Source: Clostridia bacterium (GTDB lineage: Bacteria > Bacillota > Clostridia > Oscillospirales > CAG-272). Taken from it: DNA of 64,000 bases. The position numbers and the translations under genes are program-made. The stretch spans positions 1-64,000 of the forward strand of contig JAFTKM010000026.1 of NCBI GenBank assembly GCA_017453245.1. The letters run 5' to 3'. The notes beneath the pieces are model-generated. The model was not told the origin of the DNA, made no database searches, and saw only the letters and a program-made list of their open reading frames with translations. Positions 46,080 through 55,362 of the stretch are shown piece by piece; position 1 is the first letter of the stretch; every line of letters begins with the position of its first letter.

Positions 46080-46403
46080 CATCCTCGCCGAGCGAGGATA
46101 TCATCCCGAAGGGATTTCATCCATTTCAATGGATTTCATCCGACATTGTCGGATATCATTGGCGCCCCGCGCCCTGTGCCTCGTCCCCTCATTTTGCATT
46201 TTGCATTCTGCATTTTGCATTGGCGCTTTGCGCCGAAGTTTTGCATTCTGCATTTTGCATTTGCGGCTTTGCCGCACCGCCCCCGCCCTACGTTTCCTCA
46301 TCCTCGCCGAGCGAGGATATCATCTACCAAAGGTAGATATCATACGGTAAAACATATTTGACCGTATATCATCCGACATTGTCGGATATCATTGCCCCCC
46401 AAG
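46080..46403. repeat. Hairpin chain, ATATCAT family, with heptamer arrays
   Basis: Two blocks of hairpins joined by ATATCAT or TTTCAT linkers: CCTCGccgaGCGAGG, CCCgaaGGG, CCATttcaATGG, CCGACattGTCGG, then CCTCGccgaGCGAGG, CTACCaaaGGTAG, ACGGT..ACCGT and CCGACattGTCGG again. Between the blocks lie heptamer arrays at 46193-46220 (4 units) and 46240-46260 (3 units). No gene. Confidence 0.85.
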
Positions 46404-46496
46404 TAAGCGCAACAAAAATATGGCGATCCGCTTTTACCGGACCGCCATATTTTGTTGATAAACAGTGCATTATGTAAATTATAGATTGCAAATTAT

Positions 46497-46625
46497 TAAA
46501 TTTGGTAATGAATTGACGTCACAACGTCATGATTTGATGCTGACGCATCATATTTTCTCGCTTCGCTCCATTAATTGAATTGCACCCTTTAATGCGTGTG
46601 CAATTCATTGCGCTGTGCGCACAGC
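46497..46625. repeat. Hairpin-chain element, ATGAATTGA family, copy 2
   Basis: Hairpins TGACGT-caca-ACGTCA, TGATGC-tgac-GCATCA, ATTGCAC..GTGCAAT and TGCGC-tgtg-GCGCA with ATGAATTGA/ATGATTT linkers. It runs into the 3' end of the acyltransferase gene and supplies its last codons, just as copy 1 abuts the ABC exporter gene. Confidence 0.8.
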
Positions 46626-47788
46626 TTATCAAGGAAGCAAACCCACTTTACCGATGATCTGAGATCCGGCTCGGGATAGATATACACGAGCTTGCCGTGG
46701 ACGTAGACGTCGATATGGTCACCGGGGGAGATGGGGAATGCGCCTATCTTCTCGGGTGAGATGGAGAAGTCGACCGCCTCGCCGTGAAGCGTTCCCTTAA
46801 GGCTGAAGGTATCCTTATCGATATATACCTCGCCCTCACCAGCATAAGGATCCATATATCCGTCCTCGCCGGGTGTACCGAGTCTTGCCTTAGCAAAGAT
46901 AGACTCATTCTCAACGTCTATCGAATTCTGTTGCCACTCAAACCACTCGTTAATGCTCTCGAAGGGAGCGTCGTGGAGCTTGTAGTAGTTATCGAGCGTC
47001 GCGTCAAGTCCGCACTCACATCTGATGTGATTGCCCTCTGAGGTGATAGCTCCCTCCCTTTGACACTTCGGGCACTTAAATAGCACCTTGTCAACGCCCG
47101 CGGCTATATTCTCGCACTTATATTCGATGCCCGCCATAGCCTTCTCATCGTCGTTGTATATAGCCTCGGCGGTGATAGCCTTGATCTGGTCAACGCTCTT
47201 CTCTGCTATCTCCTCAGCCGAGAGGAGGAGCTTGACAGAGGCGTCGATCTTACCTATTCTGTTATCGCCCTTGTTACGCCACTTCGGGAAGGTGAGATAC
47301 GCGCCCTCCGCCTTCCACGCGTAGAGGTTGACACCGAGCTTCTTGATAAGCTCAGCCGTACCCTCGGCAACGGGGAGAGTCTTTCCGTAGCAGGAGAGTC
47401 TGCCCTCGGGGAAGATGACGATAACCGCGCCCTCGCCCTTGGCTCTTAATACGTTTCTTATAGTCGAAACGTCGGGGGTGAACATCTTCTTGGTGATGAC
47501 GTGCATCAGACGAAGAAGTCTTGCGGTCGACTTGATACGCATAAAGTGCTCGCTGACTATATAGGTCGGGCGCACGGGATGAAGAGTCAGAGCCGACAGA
47601 ATATGATCCTGGTCGCAGGTGTGCGTTGCCACGACTATCGCAGGGCCCTTGATGCTCTTTGCAATTTCATTGTCAAAGCTGATGTTGTACTTCTTGTACT
47701 TCTGTTTGAGAACTGCGTAAACTATCGCGTAGAGTATGGGGTTAACCTTGCCTACTCTCTGCTTTTTGGATTTCTTTTTCTTGTCCAT
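46589..47788 (-). CDS. PlsC-like acyltransferase with zinc ribbon
   Basis: A 399-residue protein. Residues about 30-210 are a glycerophosphate acyltransferase-type domain: the catalytic H-x4-D box is HTCDQD (about residue 56) and the second box is FPEGRLS (about 125). Residues about 238-262 hold a zinc ribbon (CPKC..CECG). The C-terminal ~110 residues are beta-rich and unassigned. PlsC-like enzymes acylate lysophosphatidate in phospholipid synthesis, but the added ribbon and tail are not part of the standard enzyme. The last residues (QRNELHTH) lie inside a hairpin repeat, which may have replaced the original end. Confidence 0.85.
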   Translation of the reverse strand: MDKKKKSKKQRVGKVNPILYAIVYAVLKQKYKKYNISFDNEIAKSIKGPAIVVATHTCDQDHILSALTLHPVRPTYIVSEHFMRIKSTARLLRLMHVITKKMFTPDVSTIRNVLRAKGEGAVIVIFPEGRLSCYGKTLPVAEGTAELIKKLGVNLYAWKAEGAYLTFPKWRNKGDNRIGKIDASVKLLLSAEEIAEKSVDQIKAITAEAIYNDDEKAMAGIEYKCENIAAGVDKVLFKCPKCQREGAITSEGNHIRCECGLDATLDNYYKLHDAPFESINEWFEWQQNSIDVENESIFAKARLGTPGEDGYMDPYAGEGEVYIDKDTFSLKGTLHGEAVDFSISPEKIGAFPISPGDHIDVYVHGKLVYIYPEPDLRSSVKWVCFLDKLCAQRNELHTH

Positions 47789-47818
47789 GTCGCACCCTGA
47801 TAATGTTTATTTTGTTCT

Positions 47819-47848
47819 ATTATACCACTTTACCTTGACAAATGTCAA
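47819..47848 (-). promoter_or_regulatory. Promoter of the PlsC-like gene
   Basis: Minus strand TTGACA, 18-nt spacer, TATAAT; the -35 box is part of the palindrome TTGACAaaTGTCAA read across strands. Confidence 0.7.
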
Positions 47849-47911
47849 TATATTTCGCTTTCCGCGCGAAAATGGTGGGAAATACGCTAACCGAGCGTTA
47901 GCAGTTCCCTA

Positions 47912-47940
47912 TTGATATTTTTGGCCTGATATGATAAAAT
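47912..47940 (+). promoter_or_regulatory. Promoter of the beta-helix protein gene
   Basis: TTGATA, 17-nt spacer, TAAAAT with TG upstream of the -10 box. Confidence 0.6.
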
Positions 47941-47983
47941 AGCTATAAAGAATTTCGGTCAGGACGTAAGAAAGGAGGCCGTG

Positions 47984-50236
47984 ATGTCAAAAAACAGAAG
48001 CGGAAGGCTTAAGCTTCCGATTGCGGCGCTGTGCGTTTGCCTCATATTCGCTATCATACTCTCGCTTTGCCTATCTGTATTCAGAGTGCCTCTGCTGACG
48101 GCCTTATACAAAGGCTATAAGCTCTCCTCTCCGAGTATAAGCAGCGATTGGGCAGAGAAAACCGACTCCCCGGCAAGCGGTGACTACTACGTCAGCACAA
48201 GCGGCTCGGACGAAAACGACGGAACGAGGAATGCGCCCTTCCGTACCATAAAGAGGGCTCTTGACGCAGTTGCGAATACAGACAGAGCAGGAAGAGACGG
48301 GATCACAGTCTGTATCGAGGCAGGAGAATACAATATCGAGGCTCTGAGCCTTTTATCCGAGCACGGAGGCAGTGAGAGCTGTCCTGTGACCTACCGAGGC
48401 TACGGTGATGGAGAGGTCATACTGAATGCGGGTACAAAGCTCTCCCCCGAGGACTTCGCGCCCTCCAAGGATTATCCCGAGATAAGTGAAAGACTCCCCG
48501 AGGGAGTAAAGGACAGCGTATACGTCATCGATCTTTCAAAGCCGCCGTATAATCTTACGGTCGATGACTGGGGAGAGCTCTACCCCATCGGCACGTACAA
48601 CACAAGTGACAGATATTCCGGCAAGACCGCAGGACCGATGTACTCCGAGCTTTTTATTGACGGAGTAAGACAGAGCCTCGGGCGTTACCCCGATGAGGGA
48701 TACGTTTACGTAGACGGAGTCGATGCTCTCGGCAAGGAGCAAGGCAACAAGGAAAACGGAGACCCCGCAGGCGACGTGCTCTCGGTGAATGAGACGCTCT
48801 CGGACAGAATAAGCTCGTGGGCTGAGCCCTCCGAGGTCTGGGTATACGGCTTCTGGCAGTATGACTGGGCAGACGGCTCCTCCCCTATTGAGAGCTTTGA
48901 CGAGAATACCAACCGACTGACTACAAAGTACCAAAGCTTTTTCGGAGTCCGTGAAGGCGCTCCGTATTTCTTCTATAACTGCCTTGAGGAACTTAGTAAA
49001 GAGGGCGAGTGGTATCTCGACAGAGAGCGCGGTCTATTGTGCGTATTCTCGGAGTCGGGACTCGAGGGTGCGGATATCGAGCTCTCCCTCTCCACCGATA
49101 CGGCTATCACGCTTAACGCAAGCTACGTCACGCTCTCAGGCCTGACCGTCAAGGGCACGAGGGGCAACGGCATAGTTATAAACGGAGACAATAATACCGT
49201 CACCGACTCAAGGATAGTGAATATCGGATCGCACGCAATGATCGTCCACGGCTTTGGCAACCTTATAACGAGAAACGAGATCTCGGGAATAGGCCGCGGA
49301 GGAATAGCCGTGACGGGCGGTGACAGAAGCACGCTTCTTGCGGGCGGAAACACCGTATCAAACAACCTTATTCACAACTGGTCGGAGGTGTACAAAACCT
49401 ATCAGGCAGGTATAAACATCGGGGGCGTGGGAAATATTTGCGCAAATAATGAGCTCTATGACAGCCCTCACCTCGCAATCACGTATGACGGAAACAACCA
49501 TATTTTCGAGTACAATCTGATACACGACGTGTGTCTCGAGTCCGATGATGCGGGCGCGATCTACGCGGGAATGTCGTGGTCGTCATACGGCAACGAGATC
49601 AGACATAACCTGATATACGACCTCGGCAGCGGTGAGCACTCACCAAACGGGATATACATGGACGACGCAATATCGGGACAGAGTATCGAAGGTAATATTC
49701 TTATCAATATTCCGGGGCACGCCATCTTTGTCGGCGGCGGACGGGATATGACCGTCGAGGATAACCTCATCGTAAATTCGGGTGATGCGCCGATAAGATA
49801 CGACGCAAGAGCGCGCGAGGGTATGCTGTTGGGCACGTGGTTTTCGGACAGCGTGGACCCCGAGCACGGAGCTCTGTGGCGCGACCTTTTCGGCTCACCG
49901 TGGCAAAGCGAAATATGGCAATCGGCCTTCCCCGAGTATAAAGAGATCATCACCGACCGAGAGGATATTGACGACCCTCGCTTTATGGCTAACCCCGCAG
50001 GCAGCTCGGTCAAAAACAATATAGTTTTAGATAAATGCGCGTCGCTCGGCAATATCGACACCGCCGTCTCGAATTACAGCAGCATTGCCGACAACAAGAC
50101 CTATTATCTGTGGAGCCTTGGCAGTATTTTCACAGATCACAGAGGCGGTGACTATTCAGTAAAGCGATCCGCTCGCATCGATGAGCGTCTTGGCGATATA
50201 CTGAGCCGCACGATTAGCGGCGTGGGAAGATACTAA
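47984..50236 (+). CDS. Right-handed parallel beta-helix protein, likely glycan-active
   Basis: A 750-residue exported or membrane-anchored protein. An N-terminal hydrophobic helix (about 12-35) has no lipobox, so it may stay as an anchor. YYVSTSGSDENDGTRNAPF opens the beta-helix, a hallmark of DUF1565/pectate-lyase-like folds; many NxI/NxL-type coils follow (about 370-610: NTVTDSRIVN, NLITRNEISG, NEIRHNLIYD). Size and layout resemble GH141-type enzymes, but catalytic residues cannot be assigned by eye. AAGGAGG lies 5 nt before the ATG at 47984. It may supply sugars to the GH29/GH31 locus nearby. Confidence 0.8.
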   Translation: MSKNRSGRLKLPIAALCVCLIFAIILSLCLSVFRVPLLTALYKGYKLSSPSISSDWAEKTDSPASGDYYVSTSGSDENDGTRNAPFRTIKRALDAVANTDRAGRDGITVCIEAGEYNIEALSLLSEHGGSESCPVTYRGYGDGEVILNAGTKLSPEDFAPSKDYPEISERLPEGVKDSVYVIDLSKPPYNLTVDDWGELYPIGTYNTSDRYSGKTAGPMYSELFIDGVRQSLGRYPDEGYVYVDGVDALGKEQGNKENGDPAGDVLSVNETLSDRISSWAEPSEVWVYGFWQYDWADGSSPIESFDENTNRLTTKYQSFFGVREGAPYFFYNCLEELSKEGEWYLDRERGLLCVFSESGLEGADIELSLSTDTAITLNASYVTLSGLTVKGTRGNGIVINGDNNTVTDSRIVNIGSHAMIVHGFGNLITRNEISGIGRGGIAVTGGDRSTLLAGGNTVSNNLIHNWSEVYKTYQAGINIGGVGNICANNELYDSPHLAITYDGNNHIFEYNLIHDVCLESDDAGAIYAGMSWSSYGNEIRHNLIYDLGSGEHSPNGIYMDDAISGQSIEGNILINIPGHAIFVGGGRDMTVEDNLIVNSGDAPIRYDARAREGMLLGTWFSDSVDPEHGALWRDLFGSPWQSEIWQSAFPEYKEIITDREDIDDPRFMANPAGSSVKNNIVLDKCASLGNIDTAVSNYSSIADNKTYYLWSLGSIFTDHRGGDYSVKRSARIDERLGDILSRTISGVGRY

Positions 50237-50350
50237 AGCTGATCACTCTATTCAGAGTGAATCGGGCAAGGATAAGCCGCCAAAAAGCCAAAAGGCAATG
50301 AGCGTGTTTTCCTGATCAACACGTTATTCATTTTACTTTTCAAAACAAAT

Positions 50351-50398
50351 AAAAAACTACCCACTGAAAGCGTAAAAGCTCTCGGTGGGTAGTTTTTT
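50351..50398. terminator. Terminator after the beta-helix gene
   Basis: A 14-bp stem (50351-50364 with 50385-50398) ending in TTTTTT; symmetric, so usable by the convergent gene too. Confidence 0.8.
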
Positions 50399-50440
50399 AC
50401 TCACTTCCTATGTGTGTAATAGACTCGAATGCTTTTTTTA

Positions 50441-51061
50441 TTACTGAATATAGCTTGAAAGATCTTCAACCATTTCGGTATCGAAAGCAACACAAATAAA
50501 GGTTTCCTCGTTGTCCTTGGTTTCATTACCGAACGTTTTATTTACCACATCAGCTCCAAGGCATATTCCGGTTGCCTGATCAACGTAATAGATGTGGTGG
50601 AAGGATACCGCTAACAGATTAACGCCGATTTTATACGTATCAGCCGTTCTTCCGACTACGCTTGTCTCACCTGTGCGGCGCGCGGTGGGAATGAACTTGT
50701 CAGTGGTCCTCTTCACGTAGGAATCAAAAAGCTCAAGCTCCTTTTCAACTGCCTCCTTCGTGTACCTTGCACCGTCCGTTTTCGCAAATTTATTGTCCGC
50801 ATTCTTTTCATAAAGCGTGTAAGAGTCATTATCTTTAATAAAAAGCTTTTCATCTTCAATACTCTTAAAGTAAATATTGCCGTTTGAATCAACGGTTTTT
50901 GTGACGGTATGAATTAAGCCTTCAACCGTTGTGATTTCATAAGTGATACTATAGGTGTCAGGATAGACTACTGCGCTCTCAACCCTGTCGATAATGCCGC
51001 AGGAAGCAAGCGCTGTTACCGCAATTGCAAGTGTGATGATGAGGGATACGATTTTTTTCAT
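50441..51061 (-). CDS. Small lipoprotein of unknown function
   Basis: A 206-residue lipoprotein with a signal peptide and lipobox LASC (Cys21). The mature part is beta-rich and resembles LolA/outer-surface lipid-binding-like folds only in general pattern (YSITYEITTVEGLIHTVTKT, DTYKIGVNLLAVS). No specific family recognised. TTTCTCC complement (GGAGAAA) precedes the ATG. Single gene. Confidence 0.75.
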   Translation of the reverse strand: MKKIVSLIITLAIAVTALASCGIIDRVESAVVYPDTYSITYEITTVEGLIHTVTKTVDSNGNIYFKSIEDEKLFIKDNDSYTLYEKNADNKFAKTDGARYTKEAVEKELELFDSYVKRTTDKFIPTARRTGETSVVGRTADTYKIGVNLLAVSFHHIYYVDQATGICLGADVVNKTFGNETKDNEETFICVAFDTEMVEDLSSYIQ

Positions 51062-51178
51062 TTCTTTCTCCTTTTGGTTTAATTTTGATGGATAAATTAT
51101 AACAAGAATTTGTTTTCGACTCTTTTGAAAAATATTTATTTTTTGTTTATTTTTCGGGTGTCATATTACCCTTAACAA

Positions 51179-51227
51179 CAAAAAAACACCCATAGCACTC
51201 AAAAACGGAATGTTATAGGTGTTTTGA
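51179..51227 (-). terminator. Terminator of the collagen-like gene
   Basis: Stem AACACCTATAAC with its near complement GTGCTATGGGTGTT, followed on the minus strand by TTTTTT. Confidence 0.65.
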
Positions 51228-51233
51228 TACACG

Positions 51234-52298
51234 CTATCCGATCTGTGTGATCACAAGATGAGCGGACACAGGGCGAGTTCCACCCGCCAAGGGGGTAATG
51301 GTAAGCGCCGTGGCGTTGCCCGCGGGATTACGCACCGTCAACACCGAGTCGACAGCTGTGGTAGAAACAATAGCCATACCCACTATCTCGGACGTTCCGG
51401 TTGCGCGGCCTGCAACAGTATATTCCAGGTCCTGACCGTTCAAGGTCAGAATCAACTGCCCCGCCTCGGTAACGCTTACAGTAAAGAGTATCTGATAGGT
51501 GCCGATCGGACCAAGGTTAAATGATGACGGACCAAGTCGGCCGATGTTCGTGTTGGCAATCGGGCCGTTTTGCGGGAAGCTAACGTCTGTGCCGGGTGCA
51601 ACCGTTGCGGAGTTATCCGGAGGCATCAAGGCGTAGAAGTCCGCATAGCTAAGCACACCTCCGGAAAGCCCCTGAGGACCTTGCGGACCGGTTTCTCCGG
51701 CAGGACCTTGTGGGCCGATGGGGCCTTGCGGACCTATGGGACCTACTTCACCGGCGGGACCTCGCGGACCGGCGGGACCTACTTCACCTGCAGGGCCTTG
51801 CGGACCGGCGGGACCTACTTCACCGGCAGGGCCTTGCGGACCGGCGGGACCTTGCGGACCGGGCAGACCTTGGAATCCTCTCGGACCTTGTGGGCCTACT
51901 TCACCTTGCGGACCGGCGGGACCTACTTCACCGGCAGGACCTTGCGGGCCGGCGGGACCTACTTCACCGGCAGGGCCTTGCGGACCGGCGGGACCTACTT
52001 CACCGGCAGGGCCTTGCGGACCGGCGGGACCTTGCGGGCCGGGCAGACCTTGGAATCCTCTCGGACCTTGTGGGCCTACTTCACCTTGCGGACCGGCGGG
52101 ACCTCGCGGTCCCGGAAGCCCCTGATATCCCCTCGGCCCCTGCGGACCGACAGGACAGGGCGGACAGAATGCGCACGGATTCTTGTCCTTAGCGTCATCA
52201 GGACAAGCCTGATTTCCTATGCAGTTGCTTTTACAAGCGGCTTGACACCTATTACAGCAGTGATTGGTACTTCGCATAAACGGATTCTGCTTGTTCAT
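51234..52298 (-). CDS. Collagen-like triple-helix protein, spore-surface type
   Basis: A 354-residue protein in three parts. Residues 1-50 are cysteine-rich ([26 protein letters not shown]) with no signal peptide. Residues about 52-215 are uninterrupted Gly-x-y triplets ([13 protein letters not shown] blocks) forming a collagen helix. Residues about 218-354 are a beta domain like the C-terminal trimerisation head of BclA-type exosporium proteins ([20 protein letters not shown]). The triplet DNA contains a ~180-bp internal duplication, so length may vary between strains. The likely place is the spore surface. AGGAGA precedes the ATG. Confidence 0.9.
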   Translation of the reverse strand: MNKQNPFMRSTNHCCNRCQAACKSNCIGNQACPDDAKDKNPCAFCPPCPVGPQGPRGYQGLPGPRGPAGPQGEVGPQGPRGFQGLPGPQGPAGPQGPAGEVGPAGPQGPAGEVGPAGPQGPAGEVGPAGPQGEVGPQGPRGFQGLPGPQGPAGPQGPAGEVGPAGPQGPAGEVGPAGPRGPAGEVGPIGPQGPIGPQGPAGETGPQGPQGLSGGVLSYADFYALMPPDNSATVAPGTDVSFPQNGPIANTNIGRLGPSSFNLGPIGTYQILFTVSVTEAGQLILTLNGQDLEYTVAGRATGTSEIVGMAIVSTTAVDSVLTVRNPAGNATALTITPLAGGTRPVSAHLVITQIG

Positions 52299-52382
52299 AT
52301 AATTTCTCCTCTATATTTTTTGGTGAAGCACCGTTACATTATATGTTGTTTTTCGACAAACAGATACACCCCGTAAAATGTT

Positions 52383-52412
52383 AAACACCCCGACTTATAT
52401 CGGGGTGTTTTC
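52383..52412. terminator. Terminator of the XRE-AAA operon
   Basis: An 11-bp stem AAACACCCCGA (52383-52393 with 52400-52410). It lies downstream of the last operon gene, which stops at 52548. Confidence 0.7.
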
Positions 52413-52547
52413 GTATGTTTGGGACTGTGATTTCGAGACAAAGCTAAATGATGCATTGGGGATAAATTAAGAGTCGGCCTCAAAAACAATTGAACAAGTA
52501 TATTTCATCGTAAAGTTACTTCAGCTTATCAGTCTTTCTTTTTGCGT

Positions 52548-53219
52548 TTACAAGTCCTCAATTTCCATATAGAAATATTTTTCTGCGCATGGAAGCACCT
52601 TGTAATCTTCCCTTCTGAGCCGTTCTATCAATTTAATAAACTCTTCCTGACTGACAAAGGTAATGTGTTTATCCTGAAATCCGTTTTTTATGTGATCGGA
52701 ATAAATAATCATATATTCCTTCGAACGATCATTTATTAGCGCAACGAATTGGTCTTCGTTTTCCTCCGCATATGGGCCTATCATTGCGTATACCAGCCGC
52801 CACTCGCCAATATTTTGCCATATATGATCGTAATCCTCGAAAAGCTTTATTTCTTTTCGCATAACCGTTATCGGATCCTCGTCTTGATAATCAGCAGAAA
52901 AAAACGCCAGTCCGTCAAGATCCCAACATATAACGTCTCTAAAGAATCCTTCAAGAGTGTTCAGGTCTTCGGTAATTTCGCCACTTTTACCGCATCCGCC
53001 TGACAAAATCCAACAGTAAATACACGACCAATGGGAAAAGACTCTGTCATCCCATTCACCTGATATAAACTTTTCCATCGCCCCTTTGATAGTCTCTGGC
53101 TTATAATACTTTCTGAACGGATGCGAAGTGTCGTATTTTACGTCTGTTTGACTTACGTCAATCTCATCCTTCGAGAAAGTAAGATTGCATATTTTCCGTG
53201 TTAATTCTTCATCGTACAT
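52548..53219 (-). CDS. Hypothetical protein, last gene of the XRE-AAA operon
   Basis: A 223-residue soluble, acidic protein with many aromatic residues (HWSCIYCWILSGGCGKSG, ICWDLDGLAFF). No family recognised. The pattern of a compact acidic protein resembles immunity or SUKH-like proteins in composition only. It lies 25 nt after the AAA ATPase gene on the same strand and shares a terminator with it, so it is probably a client or partner of that ATPase. Confidence 0.7.
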   Translation of the reverse strand: MYDEELTRKICNLTFSKDEIDVSQTDVKYDTSHPFRKYYKPETIKGAMEKFISGEWDDRVFSHWSCIYCWILSGGCGKSGEITEDLNTLEGFFRDVICWDLDGLAFFSADYQDEDPITVMRKEIKLFEDYDHIWQNIGEWRLVYAMIGPYAEENEDQFVALINDRSKEYMIIYSDHIKNGFQDKHITFVSQEEFIKLIERLRREDYKVLPCAEKYFYMEIEDL

Positions 53220-53244
53220 TTATTGTCCCTCGTTAAAAGCACCT

Positions 53245-54609
53245 TCAGGCGCAAACCAAACCGCCAAGCTCCACTATCAATTCCTCACACTCAGCCTTTT
53301 CTATTGACTTGCGTTTGATGAGCACAGGAACGAGCTTTCTTATCAAGGCTTCGTTTTTCAAAACAATACTCTTTGCTTTCTCATAGCACTCCATCTTGAG
53401 TTTAAAGAAGGCGTCATCAAGCTTCTCACGGTACCTCTCGGAATATTTATACTCGCGGTAATCGTTGTAATAGAGCTCAAGTCCAAGCATTCCGCACTTT
53501 GCCAGCTTAAAGGCAATATCGTCCGCAGCGTCCAAGCTAACCTTTACGTTATCGTATATTTTGTTGAAAATCAGCTCCTCAGCGGCATATCCGCCGAACA
53601 GAGCCGTCATCGCAGCAAGCAGATCATTCTTTGAGCAAACGCTGAAGACGGCAGAGGCATTCGATTCGTCGTCTTCGCAATCGTCCTCATCATAATCTTC
53701 ATCGTCATAATCGTAGTCCGCATTCTCAATAATAGCGTCAAGAAATCCGTTAGAGACTTTATCTTCTTCCACAGTAAGGACGTAATCGCTGCCGCTGTAG
53801 CTCCTTGCGACCACGAAGGCGCCAATATTTCTGACCGCGTCAATAGTATAAGACTGCTCGCTTCTCTCGGTCGGTATATCCTCCTCCTTGATCTCGATAA
53901 TCTTTGCTCGGATTACACCTTCGGGTACGAAATTATTTTCATCGGATACAAGAATGCACTCGTTCACAAGCGTTTTAAGAGCTGCCGGCGAGAAGCCTCC
54001 GGTAAGCTTCGCGATGCTTTCTGTCGTCATCTCAAACCGTGTCGGCGACGCCTTGGCGTACTTATCAAGTATCGCCACCCTCGTCTGGCAATCGGGAAGA
54101 TTAAGGCAAATTTTCTTATCAAATCTTCCGGCTCTTGTTATACTTTCAGGGAGGTCGTAGTAGTCGTTACAGGTGGCGACAAAGACGATATTATCTGCCT
54201 TCTCCATTCCGTCAATAAGAGTCAGAAGCTGAGCAAGAATGCTCTTTGATCTGTCGGAATAATACTTTTCGCTTTCGTTAGGTAGAACCTTATCCAATTC
54301 GTCAAAGAATATCATAGTCGGGGTTTTCCCCTTAGAACCTTGGAGAAAGGCCTTTCTTATCCTACGGCAAATATTATTTTCCGAGGCAGAGTCAGAAATA
54401 CTGATGTTGACTTTTTTAATTGAACATTCTTCGGCAAGCACCTCGGAAAAAAGGGTCTTTCCCGTTCCCGCAGGACCGTAAAAAATGATTCCTCGAGGCA
54501 AGGTCGCTCCCTTGAGCTCGTACTTTTTTCTGTTCTTAAAAATATCTACCAGGGCACGAAGCTCTTCCTTTTCCTTTTTGTAACCTGCTATTCTGTCAAA
54601 TGAACTCAT
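53245..54609 (-). CDS. FtsH-like AAA ATPase with degenerate M41 protease domain
   Basis: A 454-residue protein. The AAA module is complete: Walker A GPAGTGKT (residues 45-52), Walker B MIFFDELD (about 99-106), and arginine finger RAGRFDKK. The C-terminal part follows the FtsH protease domain (LFGGYAAEELIF then DAADDIAFKLAKCGMLG), but the zinc motif HExxH reads RNIGAF (about 260-265) and the third-ligand region NDL reads VSL. An acidic insertion (YDYDDEDYDEDDCEDDE) lies between. No membrane helices, unlike FtsH. It should therefore be a soluble unfoldase or remodeller without proteolysis. The ATG at 54609 has AAGGAGG 8 nt upstream. Confidence 0.88.
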   Translation of the reverse strand: MSSFDRIAGYKKEKEELRALVDIFKNRKKYELKGATLPRGIIFYGPAGTGKTLFSEVLAEECSIKKVNISISDSASENNICRRIRKAFLQGSKGKTPTMIFFDELDKVLPNESEKYYSDRSKSILAQLLTLIDGMEKADNIVFVATCNDYYDLPESITRAGRFDKKICLNLPDCQTRVAILDKYAKASPTRFEMTTESIAKLTGGFSPAALKTLVNECILVSDENNFVPEGVIRAKIIEIKEEDIPTERSEQSYTIDAVRNIGAFVVARSYSGSDYVLTVEEDKVSNGFLDAIIENADYDYDDEDYDEDDCEDDESNASAVFSVCSKNDLLAAMTALFGGYAAEELIFNKIYDNVKVSLDAADDIAFKLAKCGMLGLELYYNDYREYKYSERYREKLDDAFFKLKMECYEKAKSIVLKNEALIRKLVPVLIKRKSIEKAECEELIVELGGLVCA

Positions 54610-54659
54610 ATACAACACCTCCTTCTGTTAACCGCCTTTGTATATTGACTCGATGTCAG

Positions 54660-55022
54660 TTATCCCGTGATATTAATAATAAAATCAAGTATTTTTTCCG
54701 AGCTCCAGCCTTGGGACTCTAAGTATTTCTTTATTCTGTGCAGAGCTCTGTCAGAGACTGAGGAGCTTTTTACCTCGACTTCGTCTTTCTCCTCGCTTGT
54801 AGGTCCTAAGTAATTCTCAAAATAAAATACGTCCTCAAACCTGTTGTCAAGAGCGATAACTATCGTATAAGCGAGCTTTGCGGTAGGACAATACTGCCCC
54901 GTTTCAATCGAGCTGATCGTGTTTCTGGATACACCCACCATTCTTGCAAGTTCGCCCTGAGAAATCTTCTGCTCAGTCCTGATTTCCTTCAATCTGTTTT
55001 CCAGTTGTATCTTATCGTTCAT
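54660..55022 (-). CDS. XRE family regulator
   Basis: A 120-residue protein. Residues about 7-65 are a Cro/C1 helix-turn-helix (ISQGELARMVGVSRNTISSIE); the tail (about 80-120) is helical. It starts 1 nt after the DUF6442-like gene stop and precedes the AAA gene by about 50 nt. It probably represses the operon through the CTTGnCAAG sites at 55363-55417. Confidence 0.9.
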   Translation of the reverse strand: MNDKIQLENRLKEIRTEQKISQGELARMVGVSRNTISSIETGQYCPTAKLAYTIVIALDNRFEDVFYFENYLGPTSEEKDEVEVKSSSVSDRALHRIKKYLESQGWSSEKILDFIINITG

Positions 55023-55023
55023 A

Positions 55024-55353
55024 TCAAATCCATCCGTTTAAAAAGGCAATAATGTAAACTATAATTAGCACAATCAACAAAATTGAGTAAATTACAGAAC
55101 AAATAATCGTTGATGTCTCTTTGAGCTTTATTGACATAATAACGTTTTTGACAGTTAGAATCGAGACAGGGACTATAAAAAGGCCAAGATTATATTTGCC
55201 CAAAATCATCCATTCCAAATAGAAAATAATAAGACACATAGCGAGCGCAACAATTCCGCCAATCCTCATTGCAAGTGCCAGCGCTTCCCTTTCAAAAGGA
55301 TCATCCGCTTCGTTTTCTTCGCGTATTCTATCCAACAAATTTTTCTTATCCAT
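55024..55353 (-). CDS. DUF6442-like small membrane protein
   Basis: A 109-residue protein: a charged N-terminal 30 residues (MDKKNLLDRIREENEADDPFE) and three or four membrane helices. The N-terminal pattern and its place before an XRE gene match DUF6442 proteins of Bacillota, of unknown function. The ATG at 55353 has AGGAGG upstream; a longer frame from 55449 would begin upstream of the promoter. It is the first gene of the operon with XRE and the AAA ATPase. Confidence 0.8.
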   Translation of the reverse strand: MDKKNLLDRIREENEADDPFEREALALAMRIGGIVALAMCLIIFYLEWMILGKYNLGLFIVPVSILTVKNVIMSIKLKETSTIICSVIYSILLIVLIIVYIIAFLNGWI

Positions 55354-55362
55354 AGTTTCCTC

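Noticed and set aside
51570..52376. Gly/Thr- and Asp/Leu-rich frames antisense to the collagen-like gene
   Set aside because: They come from the triplet repeat read on the wrong strand; the sense frame has the correct Gly-x-y pattern, a start signal and a terminator.
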